This document shows, piece by piece, positions 22,501 through 37,687 of a DNA stretch of 64,000 nucleotides. The translations under genes were made by a program, and so were the position numbers. Positions within the stretch are counted from its first letter, which is position 1. Every line of letters starts with the position of its first letter. This DNA comes from Odontesthes bonariensis. Taxonomy: Eukaryota > Chordata > Actinopteri > Atheriniformes > Atherinopsidae. The notes under the pieces were generated by a model. That model did no database searches. It was given only the letters and a program-made list of their open reading frames with translations, and was not told the origin of the DNA. The DNA is taken from assembly GCF_027942865.1 (NCBI RefSeq), contig NC_134519.1, positions 23,470,248 through 23,534,247 on the forward strand, in the 5' to 3' direction.

Positions 22501-25500
22501 ACAGAAAAAGAGACAACAGAATTTAACACGAAACATAATTCAACTTTGACCCTTTTTTTGATTAAAGCCTGATCAGTATGGAAGGGATATTTTTCAGACT
22601 TTATGTCTAGTTGGTCATTTTCCTACACTCTTCTTTAATTGTGTGGGGGCTATAACAGCAGGCGTGCAAATTGGCTATGGAAGACGATGCTAATGAGGAT
22701 CATTTCAACATTGTTACAATTTGCCAGCACAATATTGACTTATAACGTCCTTTAGGCTTCCAAAAGCTGCTCAATGAAACAGCCAACAGCACAATTCATC
22801 TTAACATCTGTGTCCCCCTGATTATATCAACACAAAGGTGGAAACTGTACAAGTTGTGCTGAAGATTAATCAAGGAGAAGCAGTTTTTTTTTGTTTTTTT
22901 GTTGTCAAAGTAACCTGCTAATAGATGTCTGTGCATCCATGGAGGAGATACTAAAAGTAACTGGAATCATGGCTACAAATAGTCCCCCGTTTCTCTTGTA
23001 CGCCCCCAAAGTCTGCCAGCTGTAGTTTAACTGTGTCAAGCGTGATAGTTCTTCACACTTCACACTGTGTAGTACTAATAGTATACTACTTTCACACTGT
23101 TTAAAATTCAACAGAATCTTACACAACATGTACATAAACAAAACAGCATTCTAGGACAAAGTGAGGACTCACACACAGTTCCGGCTTTCGCATGCGACTC
23201 AAAGATCACAACGCTCGCCAGTTCTCGCTTCACCTGCAAACCGAAACACAGTTTCAAAACCCAGGAACTCAGCTATGATTCAGCTGTGCTTTTGAAAAAG
23301 TTAAAGAAAAGAAAAAAAAAATTAAAAATGCAAACAAAGATTTGCAAGGATATTCTAAAGAGAATTCACAGGACACAGGAACTCTTACAATCCATAAGCT
23401 ACAGCGTCTTTTCCCTCCTGAAGATGTGCCTTCAGTACAGTTAACTTTCTGTGTATGTACCAGGATTATACTGAAAATTATCCTTCTTTAATAATTATTT
23501 ATTCGGTGCTATACACTATTGGCATATCTTTACTGTCTTGATTTGGCTATGCGTCAATATGAATTGAACGAAGCCACATGGAGAAGTTTTAATTTCTTGT
23601 AATCTTTACTTATAAACTTAGGGTTTTAGGGGGGTTAGGAGAGCTAAAAACTAGCTCAAAAAGTTACATAAATACTGTATACGACTAATTCTAAGATGGG
23701 AATTCACTGCATGGTGCTTGAAATACTAGAACACAGACTCGAATAATCCTCCACATGGTGATCCTTTCACAGCACAGGACACATCGTGTGTAAGAAAAGA
23801 AAAAAAAAATGATCTATTTAAAAAACTGTTGTGTTAACAACCACACTGATAGCTTGTACTGTCCCTTGGAAAAAGAAACCAAGGCAACTGACTCACAGTG
23901 TTGGAGAGGTGAGCTAAGGCCTTGATGTGAAGCAGCTCATCGTAGATGATCTCCAGGTCGTCCCCCGTCCTCTGGCCGGGCCTACGGACACACAGACGAG
24001 TGAAGAAGGTCAAAATGAAGACCTCACCTCTCATGACCCCTCGGTAGAATTTGTAATTACACATTCTAAGGCTAAAACAGAACCAAATATTTGGCAACAT
24101 TATTTCACAGGGTAGTACTGCTCATTGTGAATACTAGTTTAGGTTCCATCAGCCACACCATTCACCAAGGTATTCCAATGGAACAGCATTTATTCATGAA
24201 AAGCAACAAGAGACATGTTGAAATACCCTTAAATCTGTGGATTTAAATAATGCATTTTAGAAAAACTTACAAGACTAATGTTTTCAATGTATGAAATCAA
24301 AGTCTAAATGACAAATAATCATCATCACACTGTTTTTTACGATACTATGAAGTATTGCGTATTAGTTGCTACTGACGATTTCCTGAGGATCATACGCAGC
24401 AGTGCGTCAGGGCCTATCTGAGCGAGAAAAAGGATGGTCTCCGGCAGCTCCTCCTCACTCTCGCGCTTCTCGTCCTCACTGGGTAAGGGCGTGTCCTCCT
24501 CCTCGTCATCGAGAAAGCGGTAGAACAGGTATTTGTCCTGGAAGCCCAGCTCCTGGTCCACTGAGGAGCAGACAATTAAACACATGTGATGTGCTCAAAA
24601 TCTTTTTTATAAGCTCAGAACATCTTTTAAGTCAACTTCTTTGAAGGGGGTGACCTTGAAATCATAATTCAACATCTTTTTTTATGTTAAATCGAATTAA
24701 TTCCCACTTCGGTTTTCACACAAATTCTCTCTCATTGATGTTCAGATCAAAACCCCACACTTGACTCAGAAAGCCGCACGCTTACAGTTGTTGCTTTCAA
24801 TATAAAATCAAAGAGAATTTTTTTTTTTTTAATTTGTTAAGATTTTTTATTTGTGTTCCACTAGCATGTTCACACTCTCATTAGAGGCATTTGTGGCCGC
24901 TCCAAAGTCCTCATTCTGCTCTATCAGAACACATTTTTATGCTTTTATATGTTTTTCGTAGCAGAGGGACTACTTCTTATAATGTCGTCATACAATATTG
25001 TATAATGAAACCTAACAATATGTACTTTGATGAACTATAGTCTCGGCTACCATGATTAAGCACTCCTTCCTCTAGAAGCGTCTGCCACATCCCAACAGCA
25101 TGGGACCGAGTGAGCACGCAGGCACTCTGCAGAACCAACCAGTCCACCAGCTCCGTGCCGACGCAGCACTGCCTGCAACACACACGTTAACACAGAAAAC
25201 GCAGACAAACGTTAAAGGCAAAAAAATAAAACAATTTCCAGGATCCTGCGTGCTAATAATACTGCACGGAAGGACGGACTAACTCGTGTACCTGTATGTT
25301 TTGAGGTGATACTTCCTGTCGCGAATCATGTGCGGTGCCCTCGACAGGATTACATTGCGGAGAACCTTCCCTGCTCTCTGCAGCTTCTCCGAGGGAATCT
25401 ACAGAACCCAAACACAGTTGTGATATGTCATCTTCTTGTTCATTTTCTTTGTTTGTTTGTTTTTTAGTTTTTTTGTAAACCAGCAAATTTCGTATCAAAA

Positions 25501-28500
25501 CTTGTTTGTTTTGATCATCAGCTTGGGGCATGTTGAAGTTTGGGATGTGAATGTGTGCACTGTAGACAGCACAGTGCACTGCTCCTACATGTGAAACTGT
25601 AATAAAACACACAGTGCACAGAAGGAGCCACCACTCTTACAGACCACACCTCCATCTTAAAGGTGGAAAATGACAAGTGAGTATATACACACACATGCAG
25701 CTGCTATTGAAAAACAACAAAGGAAGGCATGTTAATTGGGCAGATGGGATCTTTCATCTATGTGAATCCATTAACTGACATTAGCATGACCACAGAAAAT
25801 CCCAGCTGTGAGTCGTCACTGGTCTCTGTTCACAAAACACACGCACCTCTAAAGTCCATTCTGGCGTTCTGGTTCATTCAAAAAACATGAAAGTATGCGG
25901 CGGATAAAAACAGCTGGATTTCCTGACACCTGGACTGCTTTACTCGGGAGAATCAGGAAGCTTTCGGTTCAAATATAAACCCCCTCGCCGTTTAAAACAT
26001 CAAATGCACTGATCTATGGGTTAACCGGATGCAAACATATGGTGCTGTTGGAGTTAGGTTCACTTAACCTTTCATTTACAGAATGAGTGATGCCGTTCTA
26101 TATTGTTTTTAAATCCAAGACACTGGGGACTAGAGCGAGCATTTACCTTGTTGTGAGCTTTGTTTGCAGAGTCTGAGTTCATGTTGTCTTTGTCTGTGAG
26201 TCCTGAAGAGGAAAACTGTCATCAGGGTGGCTGATTTGAGAATTCTTGTAGACGTAGGCACTTTTCATTCACGACTCTTCTAAAAACATAAAGTACTAAA
26301 AACGTACTTTATGTGCTACATGAGTACATTACCTGTTTCAGCTGTCATAGTATTCATCAAAGTAGAAATCATTTACTCTCTAACATCTGCTTCATCATTC
26401 CACATTATTATTCACTTATATATGAGTGTGTTTTAAAATCTGTGTGTGGGTGCAAAAGTGCATCTACTCACGGTCATTGTTTGATCCACTCTCCATGGCT
26501 CCATAAGGTGGGGCAAGCAGTCCAGCCAGGCTCTGACGATACTTCTACAAGGCAACACACAAATCAGTCAGTTTTTAAAACAATGTGCGCCTCTGTCATA
26601 ATGGCACATCATTTCTCAATGTTGATTTTCATCATCTAAAGAAGTAACATTTTCTTTTTCAGTTTCCCCCCTTTCATTTCAGTGAGTTATGAGTTCAATG
26701 TCCACACCACTGGGAATCATTGTCTTTCCCAGAAGGCACTGCTCCTAGACTCACGAGATGCTCAATCTGTAGTCCAGGCTTTTCTTCCTCAACTTAATGA
26801 CCTCATACTGAAACACACGTTTTTATAAAGCCTGCCCAGTTGTTATTGACCAATCAGATGACAAATTGAAGCAGACTGGGCCTTTTCCGTAGGATGCCAT
26901 GGGAACATGCCCCACTTTCCAATAAATAGGGTCAAGAACCAAGAAAAAGAAGTCCAGTAGCCCTTATTTAAACTCTTAGAATGCCCCAGTATTGATCATC
27001 TCACGGGAGTTTTAACAAGCAGGCAGAAAGAAGTTTGTGTTTTTATGTTTAGAGATGAGGATGTTGGGGGGCAAATAGGGAGGGAGGAAAAGGAAAGGGG
27101 TGCTACGTCACCCACTTTCAGCGCAGTGTATTCCACAAAAATTTCACTCGAGATTCTGTTTCTTGGTGTTGATAGTAAGAAGAGTAGAATGCCGGAGGAG
27201 GGAAAGGAGGAGGAGGACGAGGAGAGGGAAGGAGCTAGATGAACAGTCAGGACAAAGAAAGAGAAAAAGGCGAGACAGGTGAAAGACAGGACATTATTAT
27301 CATTTCCCAGTTGTTTCAGTTTTAGCTGTCGCTTATCGGTTGGATTAGCAAGCTACGCTCATGTAACATATTGTATTGTACATTTATACATGGAGCAGGC
27401 TTGAATAATGGGGGCCTTCTTCCCGATAGCTCTTTATGTCTGCGCTCATGTGCAGCTGTACGCAAAATGAGAACAATTCTGTTTTTCTTTCATATTAAAG
27501 CCTGTAAACCTATTCCAGCAGGCTCCTAAAATGTCATTTCTGAATGAGTGTAAAACAGGCGTTACACATCAGAACATCAAATCTCATTACTGTTCCGTCT
27601 CTCCCGAAAGCACACAATGTTACTTTAACACAGAAACTCAAGGGCCCCTGAGTACAAAGCCTTTTGTACACCCGAGATCATTCATATGCAGAACAACTAA
27701 CATTATATAATACGCACACACACTAACAACAGCTGTACTACAAGCACAGATGCTAAGTGTGCACAGATGCTGTTTTTTCGGCTGTTTATAAGCTGTGCTT
27801 TAAAGAGTTGTAGCAGAGACACTGAAATACACACTGCAAATCATTTGGAGTTTGAATGTGCCACTTCTCTCCTACGAGGTCACTTTCAAGCAACCCGTGC
27901 TTTATGAGGACTGGCAGAAGCACACACACTGACAGGGAGAGAAACAGAGAGAGCATCTGTTTGACCTAAAGACACAAGCGCCCCCCTGTCCGGGTTCCAC
28001 TGACACACACGCAGAGGACGATAACGGGGCCATGAACTACAAGCAGATATTACAGACAAACAGAAAAGAAGCAACTGTTTTGGTAAGTTTCACTTGTGAA
28101 CCGACAATAAAAAATAAATACAAGCAAACATTACAGTCAAACAGTGTCTTGCCCACATGCACACCACTGTTAAAGCCAAGAAGTCAGACTCACCTGAGGT
28201 AACACACTCAGCCGGCTAATGCTGGGAGAACTGAAACCCCAGAGAGCTGCCCTCTGCGCCTTTACAACTCACACACACGCCACCGGATAGCATCCTGCTC
28301 AAAGCAAGCTGCTGCCCTTCTTTCTTTCTGCCTCACTCTTCCTCCCTTCCACTCACACAGTCGCCCCAGTGTCTGCCTCCGTCTCTCACTTGCCCTCCCT
28401 CGCTGCGATCAAGCCCAGAGCCAAAGCACTTTTCCCCACAGGTTACCACGGTGATGTGAGTCTCTGTATTGCTGAGCCACTCCAATGGAGGAATAGGCGG

Positions 28501-28671
28501 CGGAGGGGTGAGAAAGCAGCAAAGGAGGAGAGAGGAGTAGTGAGTGTGAGGATGGAGAAGGAGGAGGGCAGGAAGAGAAGAAGGAGGCTGGCAAAGAAAC
28601 ACGAACAATAAAGGAGAGGAAGTAGGGAGAGATGTATAGCAGGTGAAAAGGGACATAAATAAGCAAAGAAA

Positions 28672-28766
<95 letters not shown>

Positions 28767-31700
28767 GCTCATAAGGGCAGGCAGCCCACAGTTCGTGCCA
28801 GCCAATCATCAGCAATAATTGTTAGACGTGCGTTTACTCATCCCACTTTCACTTGGTGCTAAAATTATGGAGCGGCACTTCTTTTCTTTCATCTTTTCAT
28901 CAAACACACGACTGCATTCATCGTGTAGCTTTTTAGTGCTCGAAACACACAAGCACATGCGCACAAATTATACACATGTAAAACACAAAGCTCCTTTTAC
29001 TATGAGCTGGAAAACACTCCAAAGAGACCAACCGCACGCTATGTTTTCTGCTTTGTGTCCACTGGCCTAAAACAGACAGCAGATAGGGAGCCAGAGTGCA
29101 CTTAGGTGACAAGCACACACACTACAAGCCCAAAAATACAGCATGCGCTCTTTAATAACCAATTATTGTCTTATCTAGGTCTTCCATGTCCGTGTGGCAT
29201 AACATGGAGATCCCACGTTTCAGTAATTCAATTCCTTTCTATTCATCTAGTTACAAAACTGAAGAGCTTGTTTTTCTTCAGTGTTATAAAAAAAATTGTG
29301 TTTTTGTACTGATTAGAACCGCAAAGCCTTTAAAATAGCCTTAAGATTTAGCGATTTTAGCGAGGGTGCTACCATAAAGTAATAAAGTAATTCTGATTCA
29401 GATTTTTACCCTCAAAAGATGCTGATTTTTTTTTATCTTTTCATAACTAAAACCTTTGCAATAAAAACACAACTCATACACCAGTCAGCCACAACGTCCA
29501 CCGGCAGCTAAAGTTCCTGTTACGATCCAACAGTCTGCTGGGAAAACCTTGGATTCCGGCATCCATATAGAAGTTACTTTAACACATACCAACTCGTAGC
29601 AGACCAAGCACACCCGGCGTACCTGCCAACTGTGCCCACGCCAGCAAAACAATCCACCAATACAACGCGGAGAAACCCCGCTGTATTCATGCTCCAATGG
29701 GTTAGAACCATTTTTTTTATTGTGGCTAATTAAACACATGTAGGTCATTCTAAAATGGAAACTCATTTCAAAAGAGACTCTCCAGTCAACATGAATTAGG
29801 TTGAGCAAAAAGAACAAAATAAAACAAACTGAGAGTTTATGATGTCATAGGAAATGGTACCTTTTGGATCTTCTGATGTAGCAGCAAAGAGTGACTGCTG
29901 CCTTACAGAACAGCGGGTCTGACCACGCTAGTCTCTTGGTGCTTATTGTAAAAGCTAAGGAGAACTGATCCAGGACTTCCTCTTTGAGTGAGACCCAGTG
30001 AATGGAGGCAGTGGTCTCAACAAGGGAGGCCCACAGAGAGGCAGCCACAACAATGCCAACTCCAAAAGAAGACGCCAGTTTACAAGGCCAAAGGCATTTT
30101 AGCACTGATTCTTTTTTTTATATCGATTTACAATATTGGACATATCTGCTGTCTGTTTTTTTATAGCTATATATTCTGGGCATGACTTGTTATTGTGATT
30201 GGATACTTCAATAAACTGACAGAATATCTGAAAAATACCAAAATACCAGTGAATAACAAACCCAAGAATATTATCATGATCTGACCCACTGATATGACCT
30301 GCAATATTCCTGTGAACTCATTTTCATTTCTCTGAAGTATTACCTTAACAGGTTGGGTTTGTCTGTTAAATTATTCTCCATTTGTGTTCTACTCTTTAAA
30401 AAAAAGATTATAGACCTTTTGTTTTGATCGCTACCTCACCAAATGGTTGAATACCTCCCCAGTCATTTCGAATCGTATATTCCCTTGAAATGTACTTCAG
30501 TCCAGACGAACACCATCAGAGTTTTAAAAAAAGTGGCTAAGAAATCAACCTCTCTGGTTTAAATCCTCCCATGTCACTGCCTGCCAGTCATGTTACACAT
30601 ATATACCCCTTGGTCCATTATTTTTGCATCATTTCTTGCGCGGCAATTCCTACAGAATCCCATCAAAACAACAGACACCAGTTAGGACACAGAAGCAACA
30701 GGGGCATGTGTCGTACGCAGGCGCTGCTCTCTTTCTCTCTCTCTGTTCTTTAAATAGCTTACTGTTGAGTTGCCTGAGGTGTGCATCTCATAAGTGGACA
30801 GGCCTCTTGTGTCCATAATGGTTTACAGCCCTCTTGTGGTTAAAAAGCACAACTACAACAGAAGGTGGTCTGAAAACTGAATTTGTCAGGAAAAAAAAGC
30901 TCGTACCCTTTCTTGCCTTTGTCCTTCTATTTTTAATCTGCTCGGTTTTATATCTCACCTCCCAGAGGCTCTTGAACTCCCTCTGTTCAATCCGGAGCAG
31001 CTCGCTGGTCTCTCTGCTGACGATGGTAGCGTGACGAGGTGTGTTGTCCAGGATGGACTCCCCAAAGGCCGTTCCAATTCCCAGTGTGCAGATAGTGACT
31101 GCATCCTGCACACAAACATGACTGATATGTTTAAACTACGGCTATAAATGGATAAGAAGACGGTGGTACTGACAGCATTTCTGATACATTACACTGTGAA
31201 ATCATACGGCAGTAACTACAGGCGACACCCAAACGGTTTTCAGAGCAATTCACTGCCTTTAATAAAAGTAAACTCAGATATGAGGTCTTCTGTAAAAGAA
31301 TCACCTTTCGTTGCAGAATATAACAGACTGACGCAGAGGCAAGCTACATTCACACACACCAGTACACAGGCACTGTCCACTGATTCAGACACAATTTTCT
31401 GTGTGCCATTTTCAGCTGTCCAAACTGACATTTCAAATATAGCCACAAAAACTAGGCCACCATTGGCACTTTAGGGCTACATACATGAAAAGGATGCTTC
31501 ACAAAAGAGGAGCTTCTTATCTCTGTGTTTCACTGGGAACAAATCCTCGCTCCCTCGTCTCCCACATGTCATTCTTCTCCTCTGTATGTACTGTATAAGC
31601 CTATTTCCACACTGTTGCTGAAAGGGTACACGGTGTAGCAAAAAGCACGACTCTTGGCGATGCTGTTTTCTGTGGTGTGGCAGCTTTGCTCCAGCACATT

Positions 31701-34700
31701 TAAGCAGGGAATGGGCAATGTTGCCCTTGAGGAGAGCTGGACAGGGCCCGCCCTCCAACACAAGGAGCACTCGCAGGTCCTGACACAGACGATGGGCCAA
31801 GAGGCAACAATGAGCGTCAACAATCAAAATAATTCTACTTCACAAAGATTGAAAGGAAATTACCTAGAATTTCCTATGATCTATCATTAAAGTCATTACT
31901 GATTTGTGACACGCAGCAGCACAGGTGAACTTCTTTGAGTTAAGATATACTTGACCATAAGTATGACCTTGGTTACGTGACTCTTACCTGGTGATTTGCG
32001 GTTTCTGACACTTTCACATCCAGGGAGCCAGACAGGACAGCATACCAACTGGTGCCTATGTCTCCCTGTCGAAACACTGCAGACAGCAATTTTACATTAA
32101 ACATTCATACGGTCAGAGCATTTGCTGCTACCTCATAATATACCTATAATCATCTCTGCTTTCTTGAAGAAACACAATTGAACTGATTTTTTTTTTTGCT
32201 TTATTATTCATATCATCATTTATTGTACCAAATTATTCCATATGCGACAGAAAAGATTCCGATACAAGATTTTGTAACAAGTTGAGCAACAAGGAGAAAC
32301 TCCTAAAAATGTGTGTGGTGCGCGACTGTAAAAGGACCACAACATGAAACTGTTCCCATGGAAGAAACTGAACAGCGGAGGAATAGAGCCAACGGTTAGC
32401 TTGAGGCAGGCCTAGGCAGAAAAACGGTAGTCGTGCAAGTGAATGTAAGTCATTCCACGACTGTGCATCTGCAGCAATGATACAACAACACTCGCCTCGA
32501 GCCAGGTCAGCCACATATGACAACCGCTCATCAAGATCAGCTAAATTGTCCACCAGCATCTGCCAGCATCACAAACTAAGTGCTGCTTCCGCTGTGACAT
32601 ATGATTTCAGAGTGTTTTCAGCTTTATTTTGGCACGAGAAACGCGCTCAGTAGTGAACCTGAATATAATTTTATGTCAACAATAATATTTTCAATTAGAA
32701 CTATAGATTTGTTATGAAATAAATCATTCCAAATAATAGAATTGGTGTGTATTAAATTAATTTCTGTACAAAATGATGCAGAGTTTCAGCAAATTTTTAA
32801 TGATGTCACAGTTGCTTTTTCAATCGCTAAGTGGTAAAAAAAAAACAGTCTTGTATGTCATTTGTTAAGCAAAATCTTTACCAGATTGGAAACTTTTTTT
32901 TCTTTCTACAAATGTACATAAATACCAATCATGTGTCTGATGGAAAAACAAAATCTGAATTTAAACTGAATTTACAACCAAACTGAAAAAGCTGTAATCC
33001 ACTGTACACATACAAAGATTCCACCTGAAATAATGAACCAAATTGGTTGCATCACTTTCCTTGAAACATACTAAGCACAAGGCTTCCGTGATTATATAAT
33101 ATTGAAATAATCAGAGTAAACAGTGTTAAACAGCAGCAGCACACAGACTATGCTTCAGAGCAAGACTGAAGCGGGTAGCATCAGAGTCATATAATCTCCG
33201 ACAGAAAATGACATACAAATCATTTCATAATCCTACGGAACTATGTGTTTGCGTGTTTGCATGTACGTACACGTGATGCCTTTCTCCAGGCATTCGTAAA
33301 AGGCACAGGCACAGATCTGCAGCAGGAGCGGAGGTGGAAACCTCTGGAAGGCTTTGACCTCTCTCAGTCTGGTCAGAATAATGTCCACATCCTCCCCTGA
33401 GCGCTCCGAGGGCCTGTGCAGAGGACACTCACGATTAAAGGAGTAAAAGAAGACTATAAAGATGATTTTCTGTATTATGTGATGTGCACATTGTGATGGA
33501 TTATCTCTCACATACAAGTGCGTTTCTGCCTGAGCGGTAAGAAATCAATCAGAGCCGAGAGGTATGCTTTAATTAGCTGTAGCCTAATATGGAATACTTG
33601 CAAATAGCAGTCAATGACCTAAATAGTGAGAGAAGGAAAACTATCTATTGTATTGTCCTAAGGGGTAGCTTTGCTGTTATAATGTTGTCTTAGCATTTTT
33701 GTGTGTGTTTGTGTGTGTTCTTGTGACTGTGTATGAGCATTCTGGCTTCATTGTTCTGCCTAGTGTCTTAGCGATGGCAGCAGAGAGCTGCGGGCGCCAT
33801 TTCTCTGTGCACGGGCCCCCCACTAGGTGTTGATGTATGATCTCGTACTGTTACTATTTCTAATACGCTTAAATCTGAGCTCGCTTACAGTTAAGTTCTT
33901 GCCGGTTATCTGCGAGCGTGCGCAGGCACGGGAACACACAGCAGTACGATCTGAGAGATTAAACACTCTGCGATGGGGTGGTGAAAAACTACTGAGCCAA
34001 AACATCTCACAGTAACACACACTGCAGTTAGCACGACTCATTCACTTAGTTTCTCTTTGCCAGTGACTCATCTATGCACGTGTGCGTGTGCTTTTGTGTT
34101 CATACAGAATAGCTAATGCACCGAGGGCTCCTTCCTTCACATATGAGAGGCTGTCTATCCCCTATCCTCCTCCAGCTCCTTCGCTTTCTTCCTCTTTGTC
34201 TGCCAACTCTACACATTTCTCTAATCTCCATCTATTTTTCCCTTTCCCTCAATACTTGTGGGTTTCTCTCAGATCATGATACGCAAGACAGAAAGGAACA
34301 AATTGCCCACTTCTTATTTAAGCTACCCATTTTCTCCTTTAAATTGCCAGCATGGATTTCCTCTGTCCATTACGTCCCACCACTCCATTAAAACCTCCTT
34401 ATTATTCCTTTGCCATTGCTTTGGACTCCTGTTCTACTCACGTCTGCATATAAAAAGAGTAACAAACTCTGTCATATATGTCCCTAAGCGGTGGATAGCC
34501 CTCTGTACCTGGCTGTAAAGCATTTGCCATAAGCTGGGGGCGAATACAAATGGATCTCTTCCTTTTCCTGACATGTTTTTGTCTCTGACTCATCATCCAC
34601 CTCCTGCCTGCATACTCACCCCTGGTGCTCAGACAGAGCATCATATCCCAGTGTAGGCGGGGTTAATAGTCTAAACAGGGGGACTCCCACTTATTGCAAC

Positions 34701-35056
34701 TGGGAGAGACTTGGAGGTTAACTTTGCAGGGCTGAATAGGTATCAACACGACCCTTTACCTACTTGTCTATGATAAAACTGTTCAAATCTGTCAGTTATG
34801 GCCCCCTGATTAAACCCCCACGCTGTGTACATTCAGCATCCTGTGTGTCCTGTCTGTTCACAGGAATCTGTCTCCCCTCACTGGTGTGAGATGAATGTGA
34901 CCTGAGAGGCGATCACCTTGTATCACTCTTGATCCTTCCATCTTTCTTCCCTCTCTTCCTTGACTTTTCTTCCTCAGCCCCCCCACCTCACACACTGCTA
35001 ATGTCAGCAGAGATCTCAGCTTTCAACCACAAATTATGGCAACGCACATACATACA

Positions 35057-35099
<43 letters not shown>

Positions 35100-37654
35100 T
35101 CAAATCGACCAGAATGGCACAATGAAGAGAAAAGCGTGAGACAGCAGAAGGTTGTGTAGACTGTTTCAGGGTAAATCCTTCTGGATAATATGGACTGCTT
35201 CCAGATAAATTAATCATAGGCTGAACTGTGTCAAAGGCAAATTAACACACTAGTGTAGCAAATTTATTTCTGAATGTATGAGAGAGGCTCCTTTGACACA
35301 AATCTTCATCTTCTCAAACAACCTGAGATCCTTTTAAAAACACTGAATGCAAGTCAGAGAAAATACAACTCGGTTGCAAACTAATAAAATGAAAATAAAT
35401 GCAAAAATACAGGAAAGTCTGATGTTGCAGCAATTTTTTTTTCTCAAAAATCTTCTTAAAGCTGCAGTCTGCAAGATTTGTTGTTGTCATACGTAAAGTC
35501 CTACTTTTTGGCATTTTAAGAGTTTACATGATCTATCAGAACGCTTGAAGTTGAAAACGGTGACCTCCGTAGTCGCAAAATGCAAGAAATGCTTACTTTT
35601 TAACCGAAAAATAAAAAGTTATTCAACTTCCTGTCCCGCCCCTTCAAAACACATGAGAACTCGTGCACGTCTACGTGCACGCCAGATGCGCCTACACGAC
35701 TCCTCATTCATCAACTCACCTGTCTGATCATGGAAGACACAGTAAGTAGACTAGCCCGTAATGAAGTTCAATAGTCTAGATAAATAAGCGTGGGGACGAG
35801 CCTACCTTGTATCGCGCGTGCACAAACGGTGATTGACAGGCAGTAGAGCCCAGCTCGTAACCTGATTGGTTACCTTTTACCGGTCCGGTCTGCAATTTTG
35901 TAAACAAACCTGCTGGCTTTGGAGGGACCTAGCGGGACATATAGGGGACCTAGAGAACTCGTTTTTTTGTATTGGGGTATTTAATGTACTACTTTTAGAA
36001 TCCCCGGACAGTTCCAGGCATTATGCTTGAAAAAGAGTTACAGACTGCAGCTTTAAGCTGTGTATGGTTATTGCTGCTGGCGGGACTGACCCCCTGTATC
36101 ATTCTGTGTAGCAGCAGACCTGTAGAAGCCTCTGGCTGAACACGCATTGTTGTTTCAACACTGTTATGCAGTATTGTCCATTATGTTCATTTATATGTGC
36201 AGCTTTCTTCTTTGCGCAATCAGCTCCTGGGGGTCCAGAGTGGTCCCCAGCACAGAGCCAGCCTTCTTAATCGATAAGTTTCTTTGAGTCACTGGCACTG
36301 ATGCTGCTGCCCCAAAGATGGCTGCAAAGCAGATTGCACGCCACAAACTTCATTTAACATATCAACGTGCATAATGTATGTATGACACTATAAGCCTTAC
36401 TCAGACAGCACTCCTCTTTTGTGAGAGCATTTTGATAAGACTTGCTACTTTGGGATGTCATTTTAAAGTCTTTGATGTGTCATCAGTGCTCCATACTTAG
36501 ATTTTCTTTAGGCAAAGGGGATAATAAAACCAAAAGTTTCACCTGAGGAAACACTGAACAAAAGCGGTCACTCAGTGGCAATAAATGTCTTCGGTAAGGT
36601 AAAAAAGAAACTGAGATATCATTACCTCTCTCTACATTTCGCTTCTCTCCACACCCCAGTCTCACGCTTCACTTCCTCACATCAACAGTTATGATGGATG
36701 AAAGCTCTCGAACACATACACGCATATATATTTATATGCTCACAGAGCTGGATATTGATTGAATAAGAGGTGGATAGCTTAAGAGCACTGAGTGCCCCAC
36801 AATAAGATCCTGACCTGTCCATCCAGCTCTTATTGACTTCCAGCTACCACTGCAATCCAGCTGCCATTTCTTCAATATGTACAACACTGCACCACCATGT
36901 TTTAATGTTAACCTTTTAATCCTCATCACCAGACAATAATAAGGACATCCCTCTTAGAATCTCACAGGAGATATAAAATCTACGTTGCAAGACTGGAAAA
37001 TAAACGGGCAAAAATAGATGATAAACTATCGATAAAGAAATAATTTCCTAAATTCAGTGGTTCCAGCTTCCCGAGTGTAAATATCTGGTGGTAATCTGTT
37101 GGTTGAACAAAGTCAGCATTTTGAAGAGGCCACTTTGGATTCTAGAAATTTAAGAAGCATTTCTCACTCATTTCAGACAATTTGTTGACAATTGTACAAC
37201 AAACAATTACACGACGAGACAATAATCAACTGGATCAACGACAACAGCACACAGAGTGTAACCTTAACGTGGGTTTATATCATGCATCTCGTCTTATTCC
37301 AGGTGTGGATGAGAGGACAAGATGGTAGCCTCAGGTTGCCAATGGTAACTGATTATGTGTCAGAGAGGTGCGTGCATAGTGTGTGGGTGTGTGAGCAGTG
37401 GGGTGCATGTCTTGTGTATTGCGATTTGCCCATCATCTACAATAACGATTGGACAGTACACAGTATGCTTGCAAAATAATAACGACTGGACAGGACACAG
37501 TTTCAGTATTGAACATTTACCACGACAACATCGACAAAAAGCTACAGCGTTAAAGGTGTTAATAATGGGAGATGTTACACATGTTGGAAATTGACTGCTC
37601 AGCTAATCTGTCCAGTCAGAGCAGACAGCCTGGCATGCAGCAGCGTGACACTGC

Positions 37655-37687
<33 letters not shown>

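Noticed and set aside
28333-28815. Minus-strand Phe/Leu/Ser-rich frames of up to 160 codons
   Set aside because: They are translations of the GAAA microsatellite and its purine-rich flanks.
32233-32559. Minus-strand 108-codon open frame in rapgef4 intron 2
   Set aside because: The composition looks protein-like, but I recognise no family, see no splice connection and no promoter. It could be a transposon remnant; a protein search would decide.
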